In this document: positions 33,926-43,150 of the stretch, one piece after another | How the letters are laid out: the number at the start of each line of letters is the position of its first letter | How positions within the stretch are numbered: the first letter of the stretch is position 1 | Assembly (NCBI RefSeq): GCF_963678635.1 | Contig: NC_087062.1 | Coordinates: 69,784,223-69,848,222 of the forward strand | DNA: 64,000 nt | From: Symsagittifera roscoffensis | Lineage: Eukaryota; Xenacoelomorpha; Acoela; Convolutidae | Direction: 5' to 3' | Program-made: the position numbers and the translations under genes | Notes under the pieces: model-generated | The model's input: only the letters and a program-made list of their open reading frames with translations | Told to the model about the DNA's origin: nothing | The model's database searches: none

Positions 33926-35453
33926 GTACAGATACTTAAAAGAATAAAACTAACAAGACTGCTCGTATCAGGGCGAAGCCCTGAATGTTCCGACTGCCTA
34001 TTAAGGTTTATGGAGCAGTAATAACATTAGAAAATTAAAAGTAATAAAACAAAATGAAACTTTTTTTTCTAAAATTTGAAAGTTTTTATGAAAACCATCC
34101 CCCCACACGCCATATAAAGTACAAAAGGATAGATTTCGCTACTTGTAACAAATCAATTATGGCAAATAAGCTTCGGTAAACCAATTTGGAACGATTTCTA
34201 AGACGGATTAACTCTCCTCTTACGCGTTAATAGCGCGAAATATATCGCGCGTTAATTGTCCCAAATTAGCCAAAATGGCAATCTTTAAACCCCCATAACT
34301 TTACGAAAAATGATCACAGGTGAAATATCTTTTCAAATTTGAGCTCAGGACAACAATACCTTTTGAATGATATAAAAAAATTCCGTCAAAAATGGCTAGA
34401 TAAAAAGTCGAAATTTGTCTGAAGAAAAAAAAAACCCACCCCGAGCACAAATATTCCGTTACTTTCGTATCGAAAGTCGGAACAATAAAAAATAGTGTGT
34501 TAATTTAAAACGTTCTAAAAGGACAACTGACTACACACTGCGATCGACCGATGGTCGTATCGAAATTAGTTAACAGGTATTAATTAATACCGAAGGTCAG
34601 TTAAAACAACTAAAATAAATCACAACAAGGTCAAATAGTTTATTGACGCAGGTTAATCTTTTGTGTTTTGACCATCTAGACTAAACAGGTTAATCTTTTT
34701 AAGTACAGATACTTAAAAGAATAAAACTAACAAGACTGCTCGTATCAGGGCGAAGCCCTGAATGTTCCGACTGCCTATTAAGGTTTATGGAGCAGTAATA
34801 ACATTAGAAAATTAAAAGTAATAAAACAAAATGAAACTTTTTTTTCTAAAATTTGAAAATTTTTATGAAATTCATCCCCCCACACGCCATATAAAGTACA
34901 AAAGGATAGATTTCGCTACTTGTAACAAATCAATTATGGCAAATAAGCTTCGGTAAACCAATTTGGAACGATTTCTAAGACGGATTAACTCTCCTCTTAC
35001 GCGTTAATAGCGCGAAATATATCGCGCGTTAATTGTCCCAAATTAGCCAAAATGGCAATCTTTAAACCCCCATAACTTTACGAAAAATGATCACAGGTGA
35101 AATATCTTTTCAAATTTGAGCTCAGGACAACAATACCTTTCGAATGATATAAAAAAATTCCGTCAAAAATGGCTAGATAAAAAGTCGAAATTTGTCTGAA
35201 GAAAAAAAAACCCACCCCGAGCACAAATATTCCGTTACTTTCGTATCGAAAGTCGGAACAATAAAAAATAGTGTGTTAATTTAAAACGTTCTAAAAGGAC
35301 AACTGACTACACACTGCGATCGACCGATGGTCGTATCGAAATTAGTTAACAGGTATTAATTAATACCGAAGGTCAGTTAAAACAACTAAAATAAATCACA
35401 ACAAGGTCAAATAGTTTATTGACGCAGGTTAATCTTTTGTGTTTTGACCATCT
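33926..35453 (+). repeat. near-identical tandem pair of a 750 bp repeat
   Basis: Units 33926-34677 and 34703-35453 differ at only a handful of positions and are separated by 25 bp. Each starts GTACAGATACTTAAAAG and ends GTTTTGACCATCT. A diverged copy is at 18748-19293, so the unit is a dispersed repeat that was recently duplicated here (or an assembly duplication). Each carries a palindromic GCGCGA / TCGCGC block and, near the end, GGTATTAATTAATACC. Confidence 0.85.
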
Positions 35454-36870
35454 TTGACATCTAGTTTTAACAAAAAAACGCGAAGTAGGCGGGATGGCAG
35501 AAGTTGAAATTGATTCCAAATTAGAAGGCTACTCCGCAAAAAAAACCTTCTATTTTCTACGATAGAACCCATATAACTCAAGCCTAACTCGATACAACTC
35601 AACTAGTGAGATTGCTATCCCAAAGATTAGCATAATAAATGAGGCTGCTTATATCAGGGCTACCCCTGGTTCATCCTGTTGCCCGTAAAATTGTATACCA
35701 AGTTACAGCCATATCAAGTACTAGGCGACATGATCTGAGCCTGGTAACCTGGTAACGAAAGTTGTATTGTAAAAAGTCGCAGATTCTGAGAGAGGAGGGT
35801 CCTTTCTCTAAGGGGGGAATCCTAGCCAGGTACGCAAATACCTAAATATTGGAAATATGCACCACTTAGGTTTTTGCACGAAGCGTAGTATCATAGACCT
35901 TTTATGAGAGGGACTCCTTTACTTTAAGATGTTGACGCAAAATTTAATTGGTAGGGTTTCGTTTTTACTCCTTTAATTTAAGACGTATTTAAATTGAACG
36001 AACTCCCAACCTTGTTAACGTTTTTCTGGGTTTATTTAATTGATGTTATATTAATTATCTCACTAACTTTTATATTTGGCTATCGATATGGAACAAAAAC
36101 CTACTATTTCGTGGAAATTAATGTTTTCTATTTTGTTGTACAGAAATATTTTTATCATCGGGGAAAAAAAAACGTTTCAAGTGTTTTTCAATTTTTTTAA
36201 CTGAAAAAAAAATTCGTAGGTCGTCTTCTGTTGCTTTATTTGCTCAAAATTAGACTGAAACTCAAAAATTTCAAACACTTAGTTCGAAGTTTTTTAATGT
36301 TGTTCGAATCACGGCTGAAAACTTTTTTCTATAATACATCACTCGACTCGCTCAAATGATTGATTAAAATAACTGATTTTTGCTGAAGAACGAATTACGC
36401 CTACTCGCCCATTTAATTTGAGCGACTTAAGACAAAAGTTATGATTTTCAAACATTGAAACCTCATTTTGGATTTTTGTAATCGTTTCAAACACGACTGA
36501 AAGGACTTTAGGATAAAAGCAACAATTTTCAGCTAAATTTTTGGACTTTAAAGTAAAAAAAAACATCAACTGTTGATTTCTGTGGGTTGGTAAACTTTGT
36601 GAACTGAAAAAAAACTATGATTGGCGGTGAAAATCTAGAGTTTGATAAAGTGAAGAAATTCTAATTTTCAGTTTCTCTATTCTAATCAAATACGTAGTAA
36701 ATGATGGCTAGCAAGCGAGGATTTTACCTTCCCATTTTAGCTTAAGCTCTCAAAAAATAGGAACAAACTCCCGACGAAGCTCAGCAAAAATTGAACGAAG
36801 AATTGGTAACGAAACGAAATGAAGTTTAAGTTTCAAAGAAGGAAGCAGAAAATAAAACGCCCCGACTAAT
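35454..36870. other. no gene seen
   Basis: AT-rich intron-like DNA with only short reading frames of background composition. Confidence 0.4.
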
Positions 36871-37066
36871 CGCGTTTTTTTGGCGCGCGCTCCCCCTCAA
36901 AGAAAGTATATATTGGCGCCAAAGTTGCCTTTAGAAAAACTTTGGAGTTGGTCGGCCAAATACGGATTTCTTATAAAGTACCAGGGGGGAACCTTTGGGT
37001 CGGCAGGGGGTCGAGTCCCTGAAAGGAAAAAACGTCCGCGTCCGCCCCTTCCTAAATCCGCCCCTG
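36871..37066. mobile_element. hAT-like MITE with 8 bp target duplication
   Basis: The segment ends in CCTAAATCCGCCCCTG (complement of a CAGGGGCGGATTTAGG hAT-type terminus) and is flanked on both sides by CGACTAAT (36863-36870 and 37067-37074). An 8 bp duplication is the hAT signature. The left end does not show the matching inverted terminus, so it is probably truncated or internally rearranged. It shares its interior with 5440-5609. Confidence 0.6.
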
Positions 37067-37388
37067 CGACTAATTGTTCTGACCATTGAAAATAGAGAGG
37101 AACTCTGCCTCTGGATTTTTCATCTCTCTCTTTCTTTTCCACGCAAAATCAAGCATCGCAAATCATCAGCGGAATGGGTTTTGTCATGTATCATTTTAAA
37201 AATCCTTTCAGCCGTAACAACATTTCTTATTTCAAAATATGTTTTTGTCGAAAAAAAACTGTTTTTCGAAATTTTGATTTTCGCCTTATCTCCAGCGAGT
37301 AAAGCGATCGAGTAACGCTCATGATCTTAAAATTGACCTTTCAGGCTACGAAAATGAATTCACAAAAAAATAAGTTCGAAGTTATTTA

Positions 37389-38317
37389 ACGTTATTTAAC
37401 TTGTCCTCTTACAGTCTTACTGCAGATTTATGTTAATTTCACTAACCAAGGTCATAGTGCTAACCTATTCAAAATACCACGCTGTGCGTGTTCACTTTTT
37501 GCTATCTACATCGTTGGCTAGATGTTCTTTATTCTTTCTCATCCTTATTATAATTCAGGATTAAATCTCTACACTCAAGAATAAATTGAAACTAAGCAAC
37601 TAAGCTGATTCAAGTAACTAAATATTATATTCTACAAAACAATTTACTTATTGTTGAATATCCTAGTTTTCACTCTAAAACCTCGGCAAATGTCATGGCG
37701 CAGTCCGCAGTTCCTGTGAATGAAGACAGGACTGACCTGTTAGGCATTCCCCCTTTCTGGACGAAAGCTTCTATTAATCCGCCATTCTTTTGGGAATCGT
37801 GGATAGGTCAATTTTTCTTGGCCGCTCAAACAAACTATTTCTCAGAAATATCTTCTATCGTCTGTTCTACTGCACAGCATTTGTGTGGGATAGGGGGGCT
37901 ATCAATCTTATGCTCGTCTGGGTGCAGTTATATCTTTTTCTAAATTTTGGGCTGTTCACCAAAAATTTTTCTCCCGCGGCGAATGTCGTGAGGCGACCTT
38001 CGGTACCTCGTTATTTAACTTGTCCTTTTGCAGTCTTACTGCAGATTTATATTAAATTCTTTAACCAAGGTCATAGTGCTAACCTATTCAAAATACCACG
38101 CTGTGCGTGCTCACTTTTTGCTATCTACATCGTTTGCTAGATGTTCTTTAATCTTTCTCATCCTTATTATGATTCAGGGTTAAATCTCTAAACTCAAGAT
38201 TAAATTGAAACTAAGCAACTAAGTTGATTCAAGTAATTAAATTTTATATTCTACAAAACAATTTACTTAATGTTGAACATCCTAGTTTTCACTCTAAAAC
38301 CTCGGCAAATGTCATCT
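37389..38317. repeat. TRIM-like direct repeats flanking 316 bp
   Basis: Two 306 bp direct repeats (37389-37695 and 38012-38317), both ending CTCGGCAAATGTCAT, match at well over 90% by eye and enclose a unique 316 bp. The arrangement is that of a terminal-repeat retrotransposon in miniature. TGGCGCAGTCCG directly after the first repeat could be a primer-binding site, but I see no polypurine tract before the second. A plain segmental duplication remains possible. Confidence 0.55.
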
Positions 38318-38319
38318 AT

Positions 38320-39215
38320 GAACCTTTCCTAGGCAGCTTTTTGAAAGTTTTTTATTCTTTTTTTATTTGTTATTCGGTTTTTTGAGGACAATTATTGTCC
38401 ATTATTCTCAGTTCACTATTTTTTTTCAGTATAGTTTTATCACCAGTCCACGCATGTTCAGCATCGTTCACAAAAAAAAATTTTATATAAAGTTTGTTCT
38501 ATAAACATTTTTCTAGTCAGCTTTTTGAATGGTTTTTATCCTTTTTTTATTTGTTTTTCGGTTGTTTGAGGACAAATTTTGTCCATTATTCTCAGTTCAC
38601 TAATTTTTTTCAGTATAGTTTTATCACCAGTCCACGCATGTTCAGCATCGTTCACAAAAAAAAACAAATTTAGTTTAAAGTTTATTCTATAAACCTTTCC
38701 TAGTCAGCTTTATGAAAGTTTTTTATCCTTTTTTTATTTGTTATTCGGTTGTTTGAGGACAAATTTTGTCCATTACCTTCAGTTCAGTAACTTTCCTTTG
38801 TATAGTTTTCTCACCAGTCCACGCATGATCAGCATCATTCACAAAAAAAAACAAATTTACTTTAAAGTTTGTTCTATAAACATTTTTCTAGTCAGCTTTT
38901 TGAAAGTTTTTTATCCTTTTTTTATTTGTTATTCGGTAGTTTGAGGACAAATATTGTCCATTATTCTCAGTTCACTATTTTTTCTCAGTACTGTTTTCTC
39001 ACCAGTCCACGCATGTTCAGCAACATTCACAAAAAAAAAATTTAGTTCAAAGTTTGTTCTATAAACATTTTTCTAGTCAGCTTTTTGAATGTTTTTTATC
39101 CTTTTTTTATTTGTTATTCGGTTGTTTGAGGACAAATATTGTCCATTATGCTCAGTTCAGTAACTTTTCTCTGTATAGTTTTCTCATCAGTCCACGCATG
39201 TTCAGCATCATTCAA
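38320..39215. repeat. five-copy tandem array, about 186 bp units
   Basis: The marker CAGCTTTxTGAA starts at 38334, 38518, 38705, 38893 and 39078 (spacings 184-188). Each unit contains a GGACAA-NNN-TTGTCC inverted repeat, a CCAGTCCACGCATG block and a poly-A tract. The array begins exactly where the TRIM-like repeat pair ends. Long frames inside it are repeat artefacts. Confidence 0.9.
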
Positions 39216-39938
39216 TTGAATAAAAAGAAAATAATAACCTCTCTTGTGTTTTTTTAGCAACCGACTATTCTTTTTTTGTTTTTGAAATGAACGCCTATGA
39301 TGCTGATGGTTCTTTAAGATAAAAGTTTACAGGAGATTTTCATTTGTTCTGAAGCTTGCCTTGGTTTTTCCACATCACTTATTAATTTTGTTCAGATAGG
39401 CAGTAGCAATTGGATAGCTGTAGACACACATGCCCACAAACAACCTCACGCACAATGACACAATCAGATAAAACAAATGATAAAATTGCTATATCAAACA
39501 AATTTTTCCAATGAGGTAACACCGAGTGTTCCGACCGCAGTATAATAGGTCAAGTCACTGAAAAAAAAATTACGAGGCCAAAATATTCTCTGGATGCTCG
39601 AAATGATCGGTAAGTGAAGACTCCTGCAGTCCAGAGACAAGTTTTTAGACGAGTTCTTAAAATTTAAGTGGAATCCTCAACCAAAGTTTTGCGGAATCCG
39701 CAAACATTTACCTTGAAATATAACACTTGCCGTCACATTAACTGTGTCGCGGAATCCGCAAAAATCGAAAAGATCAAAGAAATGGATGAAACGAGGAAGT
39801 GTATGAGCTGTCACGAAAAACAAAAGGTACAATACAATTTCGTGTGGAAATTCGAAAACCGAAAATAGTTTCTTTTTGTGAGCCTTTGTTGATGGCTAGA
39901 AGATGTTCAGCCATGTAAAAATCTGATCTGGTAAAAAT
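39216..39938. other. no gene seen; two GCGGAATCCGC palindromes
   Basis: A 66-codon frame (39668-39868) has background composition. Within it the palindrome GCGGAATCCGC followed by AAA occurs twice (39691-39701 and 39749-39759). Confidence 0.4.
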
Positions 39939-40239
39939 CCGATAAATGATATGGACGGTCAAAAATCACTCCAGTTTTTGAGGCGGATGCAATTTTTTCG
40001 CATGCCAGGGCATCTGCAACAGCACTAGCTGGTACGCTCAATGGTAGAAATCCAGTCACCCGATGCTTCTGAGCCAGCATAACCAGTTCTTTTGCATATT
40101 GTCTTTTTTGAGACACTGGATCAGCGTGTATGACCTCAAAAGCATCGCAATGACGTGAAAAGCGGACGCCATTCCATGCGTATTTAGCGGTATCTGCTAA
40201 AATGATCCGAGACTTAGCTCCCGGTAAGACCGCTTTGAT
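39939..40239 (-). pseudogene. inverted duplicate of the ATP-grasp gene 5' part
   Basis: This 301 bp segment is the reverse complement of 40245-40545 with only a few differences, and it still reads the same protein in one open frame on the minus strand. It is cut off at the same codon as the repeat end and joined to unrelated AT-rich DNA (GATTTTTACCAGATC on the minus strand). It is therefore a truncated inverted copy, not a gene. Confidence 0.85.
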
Positions 40240-40244
40240 TGACC

Positions 40245-41017
40245 ATCAAAGCGGTCTTACCGGGAGCTAACTCTCGAATCATTCTAGCAGATACCGCTAA
40301 ATACGCATGGAATGGCGTCCGCTTTTCACGTCATTGCGATGCTTTTGAGGTCATACACGCTGATCCAGTGTCTCAAAAAGGACAATATGTAAAAGAACTG
40401 GTTATGCTGGCTCAGAAGCATCGGGTGACTGGATTTCTACCATTAAGCGTACCAGCTAGTGCTGTTGCAGATGCCCTGGCATGCGAAAAAATTGCATCCG
40501 CCTCAAAAATTGGAGTGATTTTACACCGTCCATATCATTTATCGGCCCAAATATGCGAACTTCTTGATGAAAAATTCAAATTCTGCCAACTTTGCCAAGA
40601 TCTGGGATTAACGGCACCAAGAACTGTCCTGATAACCTCCGACAACAATGCTCGCGAACTGAACCAAGAACTATCTCTATAAATTGGAGATCCGAACACA
40701 ATGATTCTTAAAAATCTAGCCTATGACTGTCTACACAGGCTCGGTTTGTTACCGCTTCCTACAAGTCCTAAAAAACTCGACGCATATTTGGAGAAAATTC
40801 GGGATGATGGGAACGCAATCAGCCAAACTGCTCCTTGGGTGGAAGCTCAAGCCAAGTTAGTGGGTCCAGAATATTGCGCAGCTTTTATTATACGAAATGG
40901 CGCGCTAAAGCTCATGACTCTGAGTAAGAGCTCAGCTAGTCAACTGAGATTTGAGCACATCGAAAACACGAAAGTTAATATATGGTTGGAACAATTCGTT
41001 ACCAGAACCAACGATCT
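40245..41017 (+). pseudogene. ATP-grasp ligase-like gene, broken
   Basis: About 258 codons read as the N-terminal two thirds of an ATP-grasp carboxylate-amine ligase-like protein. There is a nucleotide-fold start (ILADTAKYAWNGVRFSRHC), a GFLPLSVPASAVADALA helix region, the LDEKFKFCQLCQDLGL hinge that precedes the ATP-grasp domain, MILKNLAYD with the ATP-binding Lys, and a PWVEAQAKLVGPEYCA strand. From memory of the family, this order is common in bacterial and fungal members. An in-frame TAA (40680-40682) interrupts it, the start is lost in the palindrome, and the retroelement LTR ends it at 41018. No introns are seen, which allows horizontal origin, but that is inference. Confidence 0.65.
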
Positions 41018-41427
41018 TGGAACCTGATCTAAACTACATTTTATGATTGGATAATTTAGATATTTTACCAATGTAAAGTATTTAATATTAACCAATCATG
41101 ATCCATCTAACTAACAACCCACTTATTTGTAAGTGCTGAAGTTACTTGTAATTTCAGCACCAGAGAGATTTGAATTTAACTTAGAAATTAGTTGGACTCT
41201 CCCGAGCACTTCAGCAGCCGCAATAAACCAGTATACCCTAGATCTATTGAGCCTAGCAGAGACTAGTTAAACAACCTGAGACTAGATAGTATAAGAGTAA
41301 GATTAGGATCGGTATTAGACTAAGAAGTTGCACGAATCTATCCGGCCGAAAATAAGATAGCGTGACGAGCAGACGGTGTACCCTATCCGAAATTACTCTA
41401 TGAGTTAACCAACTCGGTCATAACTCA
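41018..41427 (+). repeat. 5' LTR
   Basis: 410 bp starting TGGAACCTGATC and ending GGTCATAACTCA, the same as 59353-59762 by reading. A TATAAG at 41290-41295 is a candidate core promoter. Two overlapping small hairpins (CACTTA/TAAGTG at 41120-41135 and GTGCTGAA/TTCAGCAC at 41133-41160) lie in the first half. Confidence 0.95.
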
Positions 41428-42682
41428 TCTGGTGCGACCATAAGTCTCGAACAAGACCTTAATAGCTTAGAATTAACCAAAATAGATTAGAAATTAGACA
41501 AAAAACATTTACAAAATGTTATACGACAATAATTTAATCGAAATGTCTCTACGACTCAATAGATCAGAGCCAATATTCCGAACCATAACAGAACTACCCG
41601 GAATTGGAAGAAGACCTCGAACCAGAGACGACATACGACAAAGTAGAAACTTGCCATATAGCTATATGATAGTTAGGCAAAAACCAGAACAAACTTTTAT
41701 ATTTAGAATACTACTGGCAATGAATTTAGATTTTCATTTGCAAACATAAAACCTTGAAGTTAATCTTCAAAATCATTTCAGGCGCTAAACAAAATTATTA
41801 ATATACAATAACGATTGATAAAAAGATCTAAGATCGTTTTCCTAAAACTCTGCAGTAATATACAAAACATGTTTGAAAAATATTTATTGAAAAATAAAAA
41901 ATAAAAATTAGTAGCATGACAATAAATGGTTAGTAATCATAAATCATCCTGTTGTTCCAGCTCCATCATCTAAAACATAACAGCAATCATAAACCCACTA
42001 ACATCATCAAAACACTAAATCTTTCCTTTACACACATTTAAAATTTTATTAAAACTTAAATTCACTTAATTTTAAAACCAGATCATCAAGGCTTATCCTT
42101 GGATCTTAAATCATTTTCTACTTAATTAAATTTCAAATTTGATCATCAAGGCTTATCCTTGGATCAAACAGAACAACTTTGTTCTCCCCCACCCACTTAA
42201 TTAGTGTCTAACGACCTCAAACGTCGATTCACTACCCAACCCTTTCTAAAGACCTAAGACTAATAGAAATTTTTAAACAAAACTAATCATTCAAATTAGG
42301 ATAAACAGTGAAGAACTTCGGTTATTCATCCTTCACTTGACCCCCCCTCTTACCAGACCCAGGATAAATCTTAGACTTAGTAAGTTTAAAATAGTATCTA
42401 ACGAACTACTCGCGTTCTAATTATACCTGAACCTTGTGGATCGATTTACTATTCTCCAACCCTTGAACACAATCACTACCCCTAAGTAAGATTAAGTAAG
42501 TTAACACCTTAACTTATACTAGCCACGAGAAAGTAAAAAATCATTCTTCGGAATCGATATACTTTTCTCTCCAACCCTGAACAAACAGACCCAGCTTAAG
42601 CTAACCAAAAAATCGTAAGAACTAACAGTTTAAGAAAATAGAAATCATTTAACAACCTTTTGCATCCGTCATTCTAAACCTT
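41428..42682 (+). promoter_or_regulatory. long structured leader of the giant element
   Basis: About 1.25 kb between LTR and first main ORF. It contains a 77-codon frame (41516-41749, Arg-rich, no domain recognised) and several hairpins. The clearest is a 25-base hairpin-forming motif (stem GATC..CAAGG / CCTTG.GATC) present twice exactly 60 bp apart (42081-42105 and 42141-42165). Sequences ending CCAACCCT recur three times between 42230 and 42580. GTAAG-type donor candidates occur near 42375 and 42485. By position it should hold packaging, dimerisation and splice-donor signals; this is inference. Confidence 0.6.
41430..41447 (+). other. candidate primer-binding site
   Basis: Two bases after the LTR the sequence reads TGGTGCGACCATAAGTC. 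It starts with the TGG that pairs with a tRNA CCA end and sits at the usual distance. I could not identify the tRNA. Confidence 0.5.
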
Positions 42683-43150
42683 ATGTCATTTAAAAACCTA
42701 GGAAATAAACAAACAATCGTTTTACACAATTGTGAAATAGATAACAAAAAATACGACCTTGTAATCACACCTCATACACAAACAGTTGGATACATTCGAA
42801 CAAAACGACAAACACTAAAAAGAAAAATAATAACGAAACAAAGACAAATAACACGAAAAAGATTTTCAAAAAATCGAAACGCATTTTCAGAATCAGAAAC
42901 CAACAGTTTAGACGAACTTTACAAACTAAAAGAATCAATAGATAAAAATTACCCACTTCACGATCAATTATATTTTTCTGACTCAGAAACAACTTCAAAT
43001 TCATCAAAAAGAGGAAAAAGAAGAATAAAAAAGCAGTATAAACACAAACCAGTACATTTATACAATTGGAATCAACCAATTCGACACATTAATAATTACA
43101 TATTAACAGTCATCGAACGAAAAAATGAGCTCAACGCACACCCCAGGTGA
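42683..43150 (+). CDS. basic 155 aa protein upstream of Gag
   Basis: An open frame of 155 codons that overlaps the Gag-Pol start (43125) by 26 bases in another frame. The middle is strongly basic (TKRQTLKRKIITKQRQITRKR), followed by a Ser/Glu-rich acidic patch and a second basic cluster (SKRGKRRIKKQ). Arginine-rich stretches of this type bind RNA or act as nuclear signals, so an RNA-binding or Rev-like role is possible, but no family is recognised. Its A-rich composition matches the rest of the element, which supports real coding. Confidence 0.6.
   Translation: MSFKNLGNKQTIVLHNCEIDNKKYDLVITPHTQTVGYIRTKRQTLKRKIITKQRQITRKRFSKNRNAFSESETNSLDELYKLKESIDKNYPLHDQLYFSDSETTSNSSKRGKRRIKKQYKHKPVHLYNWNQPIRHINNYILTVIERKNELNAHPR

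Noticed and set aside
35994-36200. Possible membrane protein of 68 aa
   Set aside because: Composition equals the AT-rich background; no splice or start support.
38320-39215. CRISPR-like array
   Set aside because: Units are contiguous 186 bp tandem copies without unique spacers, in eukaryotic DNA.
38738-39257. Hydrophobic plus-strand frames in the 186 bp array
   Set aside because: The same peptide repeats with the array period; repeat artefact.
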